From: JANXPZ01 sp033853925
Lineage (GTDB): Bacteria > Eisenbacteria > RBG-16-71-46
DNA: 64,000 nucleotides
NCBI GenBank assembly: GCA_033853925.1
Contig: JAWOLC010000011.1
Location: 1 to 64,000, forward strand
Direction of reading: 5' to 3'
This document shows, piece by piece, positions 34,325-44,500 of this stretch; positions within the stretch are counted from its first letter, which is position 1, and each line of letters opens with the position of its first letter. A program made the position numbers and the translations under genes. The notes below the pieces were generated by a model that was not told the DNA's origin, searched no databases, and saw only the letters and a list, made by a program, of their open reading frames with translations.

Positions 34325-35896
34325 ATGCGCAACTGCATCCTGGCGTTCCTCGTGCTCCTGGGCGGGGCCGCCGACGCGAGGGCTCAGAGCACGGCGGCCG
34401 TCCTGGACACGATCCAGCACGCCACCTTCGACTACTTCTGGTACGAGGCGAACGCCGCGAACGGCCTGATCAAGGATCGCAGCACCGCCACCTCCCCGGC
34501 GAGCATCGCGGCGGTGGGCTTCGGGCTCTCGGCCATCTGCGTGGGCGTCGACCACGGCTGGATCACGCGCGAGGCGGGCCGCGACCGGGTCCTCACCACC
34601 CTCCGCACGTTCTGGTACGGCCCGCAGGGAAGCGGCGCCAGCGGCATCATCGGCTACAAGGGGCTCTTCTACCACTGGCTCGACATGAGCACCGCGACCC
34701 GCACCTGGAGCTGCGAGCTGTCCACGATCGACACGGCCCTGCTGATGGCCGGCATCCTGGACAGCAAGCAGTACTTCACCGGCGGCGACGCGGCGGAGGA
34801 CTCGATCCGGACCCTGGCGGACGCGATCTACCAGCGGGCGGACTGGGAGTTCATGCGCAACGGCGCCCAGGGGATCTACATGGGCTGGAAGCCCGGCACG
34901 GGCTTCTCCGGCTACGGCCTCTGGCAGGGCTACAACGAGGCCATGATCCTCTACCTCCTGGCCCTCGGCTCGCCCACGCATCCGGTGCCGGCGAGCACCT
35001 GGACGTACTGGATGAGCGGCTACCAGTGGACCACGCAGTACGGCCAGACCTACATCATCTTCCCGCCGCTCTTCGGCCACCAGTACTCGCACTGCTGGGT
35101 CGACTTCCGCACGAGCCAGGACGCCTTCATGCGCGTCAAGGGCATCACCTACTTCGAGAACTCGCGGCGGGCCACGCTGGCCCAGCGGGCCTACGCGGCG
35201 GCCAATCCCTACGGCTGGACCGGCTACAGCGACAGCCTCTGGGGGCTGACCGCCTCCGACATCAAGAACGGCTACAGCGCCCGCGGCGCGCCGCCGACGC
35301 AGAACGACGACGGCACCATCACGCCCAGCGCGCCGGGGGGCTCGATCGCCTTCGCCCCCGACGAGGTGATCCCGGTGCTGCGCAACCTGTACCTGAACTA
35401 TCCCGCGGCCTGGGGCACCTACGGCTTCCGGGACGCCTTCAACCTGAGCCTCAATCCGGACTGGTACGATACGGACTTCCTCGGCATCGACGAGGGGCCG
35501 ATCGTGCTGATGATCGAGAACTACCTGCACTCCTCGGTCTGGCTGCGCTTCAATCGGAACCCGGACGTCCAGCGCGGGCTCGAGCGGGCGGGCTTCACCG
35601 CCATTGCCGCGGTCGGTCCGGGCCCGGGGGCGGAGGCCGAGCTGGCCGCCTGGAGCGAGCCCAACCCGTTCACGGGCTCGGCCACCGTGCGCTTCCGCCT
35701 GCCCGCGGCGGGCCCCGTGCGTCTGGCCGTTTTCGATCTGGGCGGCCGGCGGGTCGCGACTCTGCTCGACGGGACGCGCCCTGCGGGCGAACATGCGGTG
35801 ACCTGGCGGGCCGCGGGGGCGCCGAGCGGCGTGTACTTCGTCCGGCTCGAAGCGGGTGGCCGATCGGTGACGCGGCGTTGCGTGCGGCTCGAATGA
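34325..35896 (+). CDS. Secreted PF10091/GH144-like glycosidase with sorting module
   Basis: A 523-residue exported enzyme. A signal peptide (about 1-21) precedes an alpha/alpha-barrel glycosidase domain (about 25-425) of the 'glucoamylase family' PF10091, whose characterised members include GH144 endo-beta-1,2-glucanases. Shared landmarks are TFDYFWYEANAANGLI, GLWQGYNEAMILYLLALGSP, YFENSRRATLAQRAY and WYDTDFLGIDEGPI. The last 80 residues are a FlgD-like module (WSEPNPFTGSATVRFRLP, GVYFVRLEAGG). It should cleave beta-glucan outside the cell. The exact linkage is not determined by the sequence. The ATG at 34325 follows GGGAGAGGTGG. It is 64 bases after the PorV-like gene and 57 before the LacI gene. 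Confidence 0.85.
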   Translation: MRNCILAFLVLLGGAADARAQSTAAVLDTIQHATFDYFWYEANAANGLIKDRSTATSPASIAAVGFGLSAICVGVDHGWITREAGRDRVLTTLRTFWYGPQGSGASGIIGYKGLFYHWLDMSTATRTWSCELSTIDTALLMAGILDSKQYFTGGDAAEDSIRTLADAIYQRADWEFMRNGAQGIYMGWKPGTGFSGYGLWQGYNEAMILYLLALGSPTHPVPASTWTYWMSGYQWTTQYGQTYIIFPPLFGHQYSHCWVDFRTSQDAFMRVKGITYFENSRRATLAQRAYAAANPYGWTGYSDSLWGLTASDIKNGYSARGAPPTQNDDGTITPSAPGGSIAFAPDEVIPVLRNLYLNYPAAWGTYGFRDAFNLSLNPDWYDTDFLGIDEGPIVLMIENYLHSSVWLRFNRNPDVQRGLERAGFTAIAAVGPGPGAEAELAAWSEPNPFTGSATVRFRLPAAGPVRLAVFDLGGRRVATLLDGTRPAGEHAVTWRAAGAPSGVYFVRLEAGGRSVTRRCVRLE

Positions 35897-35953
35897 GGGA
35901 GCCGGGCGGGGCAAGGCCCGCGGCGCGGCCGCGGCGCCTGGCGGAGGGATAGC

Positions 35954-37018
35954 ATGGCGACGATCCGAGACGTGGCGCGGGCGAGCAACGTGTCCATCGC
36001 CACGGTGTCGCGGGTGTTCAACCAGAGCCCGCTCGTGAGCGAGGACACGCGCCAGCGCGTGGTCGCCGCGGCGAGCCGCCTGGGCTACTGGCCCAACGGT
36101 ATCGCCCGCAGCCTCATCACCAACCGCACGCACACCCTCGGGCTCCTCCTCCCGGACCTGCACGGGGAGTTCTTCTCGGAGGTCATCCACGGGGTCGACC
36201 TCAAGGCGCGGGAGAGAGGCTTCCACCTGCTCGTGTCCCGCTCCAGCTCGAGCGCCGAGGAGCTGACGGACGCGCTGCGCGCCATGCGCGGCCGGGTGGA
36301 CGGCCTCATCGTCATGGCGCCGGACGTGGACGCTTCGCGGGCGCTGCGCAGCGCGGCGGGCAACGTCCCCATCGTGCTCCTGAACCCGGAGGTGGAGCTG
36401 CCGGGCTCCGACACCGTCGGGATCGACAACCTGCACGGGGCGGCGACGATCGTCCACCACCTGATCGACCTCGGCAACCGCCGCATCGCCACGATCACGG
36501 GGCCGGGCCAGAACATCGACGCGCGCCAGCGGCTCGACGGCTATCGCGCGGCGCTGCGGGAGGCCGGCCTCGCGCCCGACCCCGACCTCGAGTTCCACGG
36601 GGACTTCACGGAGCGGTCGGGGTACGAGGCGGCCCGGGCGATTCTGCGTCAGCGCAGCGGCGCCACGGCGATCTTCGTGGCCAACGACCACATGGCCATC
36701 GGCGTGATCGGCGCGCTCCAGGAGGCGGGCATGCGGGTGCCCGACGACATCGCCGTCACGGGCTTCGACGACATCCCGATGGCGCGCTACCTGACGCCGC
36801 CGCTCACGACCATGCACGTGAACATGCTGCAGATCGGGGAGCGGGCGGTCGAGCTGCTGGTGGACCCGGAGCGGGTGGCCGGCCCTCCCGAGGGTCGGCA
36901 CGAGGTGCTGCCCACGACGCTGGTCGTGCGGGAGTCGTGCGGGGCCCGCCGGCCGCGCCGCAGCGGGGGGGCGCCGGGCTGGGATCGCGGCGAGCCTCCC
37001 GCCGCGGTGCCGCGCTGA
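35954..37018 (+). CDS. LacI-family transcriptional regulator
   Basis: A 354-residue repressor. The N-terminal helix-turn-helix and hinge (ATIRDVARASNVSIATVSRVF..RLGYWPNGIARSL) precede a periplasmic-binding-protein-like sensor with LGLLLPD, DGLIVMAPD, GYRAALREAGL and VTGFDDIPMARYLTPPLTT. The HTH and LGYWPN hinge helix are of the kind that binds CG-centred palindromes, fitting the two operators at 24724-24739 and 48333-48346. The inducer is inferred to be a sugar from the operon. The ATG follows GGAGGGATAGC. It lies mid-operon, so it would repress its own synthesis. A Gly/Arg/Pro-rich tail of about 25 residues is extra to the family. Confidence 0.92.
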   Translation: MATIRDVARASNVSIATVSRVFNQSPLVSEDTRQRVVAAASRLGYWPNGIARSLITNRTHTLGLLLPDLHGEFFSEVIHGVDLKARERGFHLLVSRSSSSAEELTDALRAMRGRVDGLIVMAPDVDASRALRSAAGNVPIVLLNPEVELPGSDTVGIDNLHGAATIVHHLIDLGNRRIATITGPGQNIDARQRLDGYRAALREAGLAPDPDLEFHGDFTERSGYEAARAILRQRSGATAIFVANDHMAIGVIGALQEAGMRVPDDIAVTGFDDIPMARYLTPPLTTMHVNMLQIGERAVELLVDPERVAGPPEGRHEVLPTTLVVRESCGARRPRRSGGAPGWDRGEPPAAVPR

Positions 37019-37026
37019 AGCCGGCC

Positions 37027-38490
37027 GTGGCCCTCCGCTCGCGCACCCGTCCGGCCGCCGGCCGCCGCGTGGCGCTCGCGGCGCTCCTCGTCCTGGTCGC
37101 GGCCTTGGGCTGCCGCGACGGCTTCACGGCGCGCGGCCCGCGTGGCCCCGCCCCCTCCGGCGAGACCGCCTTCCTCGACACGCTCGAGTTGCGCACCTTC
37201 CGCTGGTTCTGGGAGCTGAGCGATTCCCGCACGGGGCTGACGCCGGATCGCTGGCCGAGCAAGTCGTTCTCGAGCGTGGCGGCGGTGGGCTTCGCGCTCA
37301 CGGCCTACCCGATCGGGGCGGAGCGCGGCTACGTGACCCGGGCGGCCGCCTGCGAGCGCACGCTGGCCACGCTCCGCTTCTTCTGGACCGCGCCCCAGGG
37401 CTCCGCGGCGCGGGGCTGCACCGGCTACCACGGCTTCTTCTACCACTTCCTCGAGCCCGTGAGCGGCCAGCGCTTCGAGCGCGTGGAGCTCTCCACGATG
37501 GACACCGCGCTCCTCCTCGCGGGGGCGCTCTTCTGCCAGTCCTACTTCGACCGCGCGGACCCGCGCGAGGCGGAGGTGCGCGCCCTGGCCGAGTCGCTCT
37601 ACGCGCGCGCGGACTGGCGCTGGGCACTGGTGCGGCCGCCCATGATCGTGCACGGCTGGACCCCCGAGGAGGGCTTCCTGCCCTGGGACTGGCAGGGCAT
37701 GAACGAGTCCATGCTGGTTCCCATCCTGGCGCTCGGCTCGCCCACGCACCCGGTCGAGCCCGCGGTCTGGTCCTACTGGATGGGGGGCTGCCGCTGGGGC
37801 TCGTTCCAGGGCGTGGAGCACTTCGGCTTCGCGCCGCTCTTCGGCCACCAGTTCACCCAGGTCTGGCTCGACCTGCGCGGGCTCAGGGACAGCACCCTGC
37901 GGGCGCGGGGGATCGACTGGTTCGAGAACTCTCGACGGGCCACCCTCGCCCAGCGGGCCTACTGTCTGGCCAACCCCGGCGGCTTCCGCGGCTACGGAGC
38001 CGATCTCTGGGGGCTCACCGCCTGCGACGGGCCGCTCAACGACACGGTGGCGGTGGCCGGGCGCAGGCTCCGCTTCGAGACCTACGCCGCGCGCGGGGCC
38101 GGCGTCCAGCGCGTCTCCGACGACGGCACGATCTCGCCGGCCGCGGCCGGCGGCTCGATCGCCTTCGCGCCCGAGCTGGTGATCCCCACGCTGCAGGCCA
38201 TGCGCCGCACCTACGGCGAGAACCTGTTCTCGCGGTACGGCTTCGTGGACGCGCTCAATCCGACGCTGGACGTGGCGGTACCCGTGCAGCACGGGCGGGT
38301 GATCCCGGGCACCGGCTGGTTCGACACCGACTACCTGGGGATCGACCAGGGCCCGATCCTGGCCATGCTCGAGAACTGGCGCAGCGGGCTCGTGTGGCGG
38401 ACCATGCGGAAGAACGCGCACGTCGTCCGCGGCCTCGTGGCCGCGGGGTTCACGGGCGGATGGCTGGACTCGCTCTCCCGGGCCCGCTGA
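37027..38490 (+). CDS. Lipoprotein PF10091/GH144-like glycosidase
   Basis: A 487-residue paralogue of the enzyme at 34325, sharing FFWT/FWYG, GFAPLFGHQFTQVWLDLR, FENSRRATLAQRAY, LWGLTACD and WFDTDYLGIDQGPI. Instead of a sorting module it has a lipoprotein signal (hydrophobic stretch then ALGC, C29). It is therefore a membrane-anchored, probably periplasmic, enzyme that would shorten imported oligosaccharides. The GTG at 37027 is 8 bases after the LacI stop. The frame extends upstream into LacI, but that would not give a signal peptide. Its end overlaps the binding-protein gene by 31 bases. The linkage specificity is inferred from the family only. Confidence 0.85.
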   Translation: MALRSRTRPAAGRRVALAALLVLVAALGCRDGFTARGPRGPAPSGETAFLDTLELRTFRWFWELSDSRTGLTPDRWPSKSFSSVAAVGFALTAYPIGAERGYVTRAAACERTLATLRFFWTAPQGSAARGCTGYHGFFYHFLEPVSGQRFERVELSTMDTALLLAGALFCQSYFDRADPREAEVRALAESLYARADWRWALVRPPMIVHGWTPEEGFLPWDWQGMNESMLVPILALGSPTHPVEPAVWSYWMGGCRWGSFQGVEHFGFAPLFGHQFTQVWLDLRGLRDSTLRARGIDWFENSRRATLAQRAYCLANPGGFRGYGADLWGLTACDGPLNDTVAVAGRRLRFETYAARGAGVQRVSDDGTISPAAAGGSIAFAPELVIPTLQAMRRTYGENLFSRYGFVDALNPTLDVAVPVQHGRVIPGTGWFDTDYLGIDQGPILAMLENWRSGLVWRTMRKNAHVVRGLVAAGFTGGWLDSLSRAR

Positions 38491-39791
38491 CGAGCCGGGC
38501 CGCGCGGGCGCTCGCCGTGGCGGGCCTCGTGGCGCTCGCCGGCTGCCGCGGCGCCGGCGAGGCGCGGACGACCGTGCGCTTCTGGGCGATGGGGCGCGAG
38601 GGCGAGGTCGTCCAGGAGCTGGTCCGCGACTTCGAGCGCGAGAATCCCACGGTGCGCGTGATCGTCCAGCAGATGCCCTGGGACGCGGCGCACGAGAAGC
38701 TGCTCACCGCCTTCGTGGGACGCTCCACGCCCGACCTCGCCCAGCTCGGCAACACCTGGATCCCCGAGTTCGTCGCGCTGCGCGCCGTGGAGCCGCTCGG
38801 CCCCTGGCTCGCGGGCTCCCGGGCCGTGGCGGAGTCCTCGTACTTCGCCGGCATCTGGGACACCAACGTGGTGGACGGCGTGCCCTACGGCGTGCCCTGG
38901 TACGTGGACACCCGCGTGCTCTTCTACCGCCGCGACCTGCTCCGGCAGGCCGGCTGGGACTCGATCCCGGGCGGCTGGAGCGAGTGGCTGCGGGCCATGG
39001 AGGACGTGAAGCGCCTGGGCCGCGGCCGCTTCGCCATCTTCCTCCCCACGAACGAGTACACGCCCTGGATCGTGCTCGGCATGCAGGCGGGCTCGCCGCT
39101 CCTGCGCGACGGAGAGTCGCGCGGGGACTTCTCGGGACCCGAGTACCGGCGCGCCGCCGCCTTCTATCTCGAGGTGTTTCGCCGCGGGCTCGCCCCGAAC
39201 GTGGCCGGGGCCACGATCGCCAACCGCTACCAGGAGTTCGAGCGCGGCACGTTCGCCATGTACATCAGCGGCCCGTGGGACGTGGGCGAGTTCGGGCGCC
39301 GGTTGTCTCCGGCCATGAAGGGGGCCTGGTTCATCGCCACGCTCCCCGGCCCCGACGGCCCGGCCAGCGGCGTCTCCTCCGCCGGCGGCTCGAGCCTCGT
39401 GCTCTTCCGCGACTCCCGCCACAAGCGCGAGGCGTGGCGCCTCGTGGAGTACCTCTCGCGGCCCGAGGTGCAGCTCCGCTTCCAGCGGCTGTGCGGGAAC
39501 CTGCCCGCGCGGCTCGAGGCCTGGCGCGACTCGTCCCTGGCGAACGATCCCTTCGCCCGCGTGTTCGAGCGGCAGCTCCGGCGCGTGGTCTCGACGCCGA
39601 AGGTGCCCGAGTGGGAGAACATCTCGAAGAGCCTCCAGGACTGCGTCGAGTCCATGGTGCTCGGGCACGCGCCGCCCGATTCGGCGCTGGCGAGCCTGGA
39701 TCGGCGGGTGGACCGCATCCTCGAGAAGCGGCGCTGGCTCCTGGAGCGGGAGCGGCGGCGCGTGGCGGGCGGGACGGCGGAGGCGCGATGA
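38460..39791 (+). CDS. ABC sugar-importer solute-binding lipoprotein
   Basis: A 443-residue extracytoplasmic binding protein of the MalE/UgpB type (SBP_bac_1). The lipobox LAGC (C29) follows a hydrophobic segment. The mature part starts VRFWAMGREGEVVQEL and has the family's DLAQLGNTWIPEF, DGVPYGVPWYVDTRVLFYR and AGGSSLVLFRDSRHKREAW. It captures sugar for the two permeases that follow. The ATG at 38460 lies inside the end of the glycosidase gene; GGGCGG is a weak ribosome site and coupling is likely. The stop overlaps the permease start as ATGA. Confidence 0.92.
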   Translation: MAGLALPGPLTSRAARALAVAGLVALAGCRGAGEARTTVRFWAMGREGEVVQELVRDFERENPTVRVIVQQMPWDAAHEKLLTAFVGRSTPDLAQLGNTWIPEFVALRAVEPLGPWLAGSRAVAESSYFAGIWDTNVVDGVPYGVPWYVDTRVLFYRRDLLRQAGWDSIPGGWSEWLRAMEDVKRLGRGRFAIFLPTNEYTPWIVLGMQAGSPLLRDGESRGDFSGPEYRRAAAFYLEVFRRGLAPNVAGATIANRYQEFERGTFAMYISGPWDVGEFGRRLSPAMKGAWFIATLPGPDGPASGVSSAGGSSLVLFRDSRHKREAWRLVEYLSRPEVQLRFQRLCGNLPARLEAWRDSSLANDPFARVFERQLRRVVSTPKVPEWENISKSLQDCVESMVLGHAPPDSALASLDRRVDRILEKRRWLLERERRRVAGGTAEAR

Positions 39792-40681
39792 GGGGCGCGA
39801 TCGAGCTGCGGCAGCATCGCGCGGGCTGGGCGTTCGTGGCGCCCGCGCTGGTCCTGATCGGCGTCTTCTTCTTCGTGCCGGTGCTGGCCGGACTCGTGCT
39901 CAGCTTCACCGACTTCGACATCTACGCCATCGGCCGGCCGAGCGTCGCGCGCTTCGTGGGCCTGCGCAACTACGCCGACGTGCTGGCGAACCCGCTCTTC
40001 TGGAAGGCCCTGGGCAACACGCTCTACTTCGTGCTCCTGGGCGGACCGCTCTCGGTCGTGACCTCGCTGGTGGCGGCCCTGCTCGTCAGCTCGAAGCTCA
40101 CCCGCCTGCAGGGGCTCTTCCGCTCCATCTTCTTCATGCCGGTCGTCACCACGCTCGTGGCCGTGGCGGTCGTGTGGCGCTACCTCTACCAACCCGAGTA
40201 CGGGCTGGCGAACTGGGCCCTCCGGGCCTTCGGGATCCGCCCCGTGGACTGGCTGGGCGACCCGCACTGGGCCATGCTCGCCATCATCCTCATGGCCGTG
40301 TGGAAGAACTTCGGCTACAACATGCTCATCTTCGTGGCCGGGCTGCAGGGCATCCCCGAGGAGCTGTACGAGGCCGCCGAGCTGGACGGCGCCAGCCCCT
40401 GGGCGCGCTTCGTCCACATCACCCTGCCCAGCCTGGGGCCCACCTTCCTCTTCGTGGGCGTCATCACCATGCTCGGCAACTTCCAGCTCTTCGCCGAGCC
40501 CTACGTGATGACCCAGGGCGGCCCGCTCAAGGCCACGACCACGCTGGTGATGCTCATGTACGAGGAGGGCTTCCGCTGGTGGCGCATGGGAGCGGGGGCC
40601 GCCATCGCCTTCCTCCTCTTCGTCCTCATGATGGCGGGCACGCTCCTGCAGATGCGCCTGCAGCGGGAGACGCGCAGGTGA
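39788..40681 (+). CDS. ABC sugar permease, MalF/UgpA type
   Basis: A 297-residue inner-membrane subunit with six predicted helices and the ATPase-contact EAA loop EAAELDGASPWARFVHITLP. It pairs with the following permease to form the translocation channel. It is coupled on both sides (ATGA with the binding protein, GTGA with the next gene). No ATP-binding subunit is encoded nearby, so a shared MsmX-like ATPase elsewhere is expected. Confidence 0.94.
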   Translation: MRGAIELRQHRAGWAFVAPALVLIGVFFFVPVLAGLVLSFTDFDIYAIGRPSVARFVGLRNYADVLANPLFWKALGNTLYFVLLGGPLSVVTSLVAALLVSSKLTRLQGLFRSIFFMPVVTTLVAVAVVWRYLYQPEYGLANWALRAFGIRPVDWLGDPHWAMLAIILMAVWKNFGYNMLIFVAGLQGIPEELYEAAELDGASPWARFVHITLPSLGPTFLFVGVITMLGNFQLFAEPYVMTQGGPLKATTTLVMLMYEEGFRWWRMGAGAAIAFLLFVLMMAGTLLQMRLQRETRR

Positions 40682-41499
40682 GGCGCGCGCTGCCCTCCCT
40701 GCTGCTCCACGCCGTGCTCGTCGCGGGGGCGGCGCTGACCCTGGCGCCGCTGCTGTGGATGGTCTCGGCGTCGTTTATGCCCACGGGCGAGGCGAACAGC
40801 TTCCCGCCCCGCCTGCTCCCCAGCGTCCCCACCGCGCGGCACTACGCCGAGCTCTTCACCCGGCTCGACCTGGGCCGGCACTTCGCGAACAGCGCGCTCG
40901 TCGCCGTGGCCTCGACCCTCGTCTCCCTGATCGTCAACTCGCTCGCCGGGTACGCCTTCGCCAAGCTGCGCTTCGCCGGCCGGGAGCGCACGTTCCGCGC
41001 GCTGCTCGCCGCTCTGGTCATCCCCGCCCAGGTCGGGATGCTCCCCCTCTTCCTGCTCCTCAAGGCCATGGGCCTCGTGAACACCTACGCCGGCGCGGTC
41101 GTTCCCTTCATGGCCGGGGTGTTCGGCATCTTCATGATCCGCCAGTACGCGCTGAGCATCCCCGACGACCTGCTCGACGCCGCCCGCGTGGACGGAGCGG
41201 GGGAGCTGCGCATCTACTGGAGCGTCGTCCTGCCGGTGATCCGGCCCATCCTGGTCACCCTGGCCGTGTTCGTCTTTCTCAGCGCGTGGAACGACTTCAT
41301 GTGGCCGCTCATCGTCCTCAGCGACCAGGCCAAGTACACGCTGCCGGTGGCGCTGGCGAACCTCTCGGGCGAGCACGTGCAGGACACGGAGCTGATGATG
41401 GCCGGCTCGGTCCTCACCGTGCTGCCCGTCGTCGTCCTCTTCATCGCTCTGCAGCGCGCCTACATGCGCGGCGTGATGATGGGCAGCGTCAAGGGCTAG
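40678..41499 (+). CDS. ABC sugar permease, MalG/UgpE type
   Basis: A 273-residue inner-membrane subunit with six helices. Landmarks are LLWMVSASFMP near the start, NSLAGYAFAKLRFAGR and the EAA-type loop DAARVDGAGELRIYWSVVLP. The GTG at 40678 overlaps the previous stop as GTGA. It completes the channel with the MalF-type subunit. The frame is open far upstream but only as an antisense-like Arg/Pro-rich reading. The discoidin-glycosidase gene starts 20 bases later. Confidence 0.94.
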   Translation: MRRALPSLLLHAVLVAGAALTLAPLLWMVSASFMPTGEANSFPPRLLPSVPTARHYAELFTRLDLGRHFANSALVAVASTLVSLIVNSLAGYAFAKLRFAGRERTFRALLAALVIPAQVGMLPLFLLLKAMGLVNTYAGAVVPFMAGVFGIFMIRQYALSIPDDLLDAARVDGAGELRIYWSVVLPVIRPILVTLAVFVFLSAWNDFMWPLIVLSDQAKYTLPVALANLSGEHVQDTELMMAGSVLTVLPVVVLFIALQRAYMRGVMMGSVKG

Positions 41500-41519
41500 G
41501 CCGCCTCCGAGGATTCCCC

Positions 41520-44500
41520 GTGCTCCCGCTGCCGCTCCGGATCGCCTGGCTGCTCGGCCTCCTGGCTCTGCCCGGGGCGGCGGCGGGGGACGTCGTGGAC
41601 GCCTTCGACCGGCCCGAGGCGTGGCGTGCCCTGCCTTCCGACGGCGTCGAGATGAAGGTCTCGCGGGAGGCGGGCGAGAGCGGGAGCGCGCTGCGGCTGG
41701 ACTTCCGCTTCGTCAAGGGCGGCGGCTACGCCGTGCTGCACCGCGACCTGGCGCTGGAGCTGCCCGAGAACTACCGCTTCACCCTGCGGCTCCGCGGCCA
41801 GTCCCCGCCCGAGAACCTCGAGTTCAAGCTCGTCGACTCGACCGGCGCGAACGTCTGGTGGCGGAACCAGCGGGACTTCGTCTTCACGAACGAGTGGCAG
41901 ACGGTCGGCGTCCGCCGCCGGCAGGTGGAGTTCGCCTGGGGGCCGGCCGGGGGCGGCGAGATCCGCCACGTCGCGGCCATCGAGATCGCGGTCACCGCCG
42001 GCAGCGGGGGCGCGGGCACGGTGTGGCTCGACCGGCTCGAGCTGACGCCGCTGCCGGTGGCGGGGGCGGCCCCGCCGCCCGTGGCGAGCGCTTCGTCGGC
42101 GCGCGCCGGCGGCGGCCCGGAGCGGGCGATCGACGGCGACACCGGGACCGCCTGGGAGAGCGATCCGGGCGACCGCGCGCCCTGGCTCGAGCTGGACCTC
42201 GGCGCCGAGCGGGAGTTCGGCGGGCTGGTGGTGGAGTGGGCGAAGGGTCGCGAGCCCGCCCGCTACCTGGTGGAGGCCTCCCCGGACGGGCGGGCCTGGA
42301 CCGTCCTGCGCGCGGTGAGCGGCTGGGGGCGGTCGCGGCGCGCGCTGGACCTTCCCGAGAGCGAAGGGCGCTACCTGCGGCTGCGCGCGCTGGATCTCGG
42401 GGGCGGCGCGGGCCCCGCCGTGCGCGAGGTGAGGCTGATGCCGCTCGAGTGGGGCGCGACCCCCGAGGCCTTCTATCGGGCGGTCGCCCGGGAAGCGCCC
42501 CGCGGCTCGTATCCGCCGGGCATCCGCGGCGAGCGGTCGTGGTGGACGGTGGTGGGCGTGGACGGAGACCGCGAGAAGGGGCTCCTGAGCGCGGACGGCG
42601 CGCTGGAGACCGGGAGCGGGCAGTACTCGGTCGAGCCCTTCCTCTACGCGGACGGGGCTCTCGTCACCTGGGCGGACGTGCGCTCCGAGACCGCGCTCGA
42701 GGACGGCTCGCTCCCGATCCCCTCGGTGCGCTGGCAGCACGGCGACCTGGCGCTGACGATCACCGCCTTCGCCGACGGCGCCCCGCGCGCGTCCACGCTG
42801 GTGGCCCGCTATCGGCTCCGGAACCTCGGCAGCATGCCCCGCCGCGCCACCCTCTTCCTCGCCTTGCGCCCCTTCCAGGTGAATCCGCCCGAGCAGTTCC
42901 TCGGCACGCGCGGCGGGACGGCCCGGGTGCGCTCGCTGCGCCGGGAGGGCTCGCTCGTCCGCGTCAACGGGGATCGCGGGCTCTCGAGCCTCACCTCGCC
43001 CGCCGGCTTCGGCGCCGCGAGCTTCGACGAGGGAGACGTCGTGGCGGACTTCCTGCGCGCGGGACGCCTGCCGCCGCGGGAGCAGGTGAGCGACTCGCTG
43101 GGCCGGGCCTCGGGCGCGCTCGCCTATGCCTTCGAGCTGGCCGGCGGCGGGGAGGACGAAGTGGACATCGAGATCCCGCTCGGGGCCGCGCCCGAACCGC
43201 GCGCCGAGGGCGGCGACGGCGGGGGAGCCGCCGAGGTCGAGCGCCGGCTCTCGGCCTGCCGGCGGAAGTGGAGCGAGACGCTCGGGCTCGCGCGCCTCCG
43301 CCTCCCGGCGGCTCCGGAGGTGGCCCGGGCCCTCGAGGCGCAGATCGGCTGGATCCTGGTCGAGCGCGACGGCGCGGCCCTGCAGCCGGGCGTCCGCTCC
43401 TACGCGCGCACCTGGATCCGCGACGGTGCGCTCATGTCCTCGGCCCTGCTCCGCACGGGCCACGCGCAGGCGGTGAAGGAGTTCGTGGACTGGTTCGCTC
43501 CCTACCAGTACGAGGATGGCAAGGTGCCCTGCTGCGTGGACGCTCGCGGCTCGGATCCCGTCCCCGAGCACGACAGCGGCGGCGAGTTCGTCTTCCTGGC
43601 GGCCGAGTACCTGCGCTACACCGGCGACCTCGCCTCGGCGGGGCGCTGGTGGCCGGCGGTCGCGCGCGCCGCCGCCTATCTGGATTCCCTGCGCGGGCTG
43701 CGGCGCACGGCGGCCTGGCGCACGCCCGCGACCGAGGAGTTCTTCGGCCTCCTGCCCCCCTCGATCAGCCACGAGGGCTACTCGGCGAAGCCCATGCACT
43801 CGTACTGGGACGATCTCTTCGCCCTGCGCGGATTCGCCGACGCCGCCTATCTGGCGGAGGCGCTGGGGCACGGTGACGCGGCCCGGCACTGGGCCGCGGT
43901 GCGCGACGAGTTCGCCGGCGACCTGACGGCGTCGGTGGCCGCGGCGATGCGCCGCCATCGCCTCGACTACCTGCCGGGCTGCGCCGACCTCGGCGACTTC
44001 GACGCCACCTCGACGACGATCGCGCTCGATCCCGTGCAAGCCGAGGGCGTCCTGCCGCGGGCGGCCCTGGAGCGCACCTTCGCGCGCTACTGGGACTTCT
44101 TCCGCGACCGCCGCGACGGGACGCAGCCGTGGGAGGTCTTCACGCCCTACGAGATGCGCAACATCGGCGCCTTCGTCCGCCTGGGCTGGAGCGAGCGGGC
44201 CGACAGCCTCCTCGAGTTCTTCCTGGGGTTCCGCCGTCCGCCCGGCTGGCAGCAATGGCCCGAGGTGATCCGCCGCGACGAGAAGGTCCCCTACTTCGTG
44301 GGCGACCTGCCGCACGCCTGGGTGGGCTCGGACTTCGCGCGCTCGGTGCTGGACTTCTTCGCCTTCGCGCGCGCGGCGGACAGCACGCTCGTCCTCGGTG
44401 CCGGCGTGCCGGCCGCCTGGGCCCTGCATCCGGATGGCCTGGACGTGCGCGGCCTCCGCACGCCCTGGGGAGCGGTCGCCTACACGATGCGGCCGCGGGG

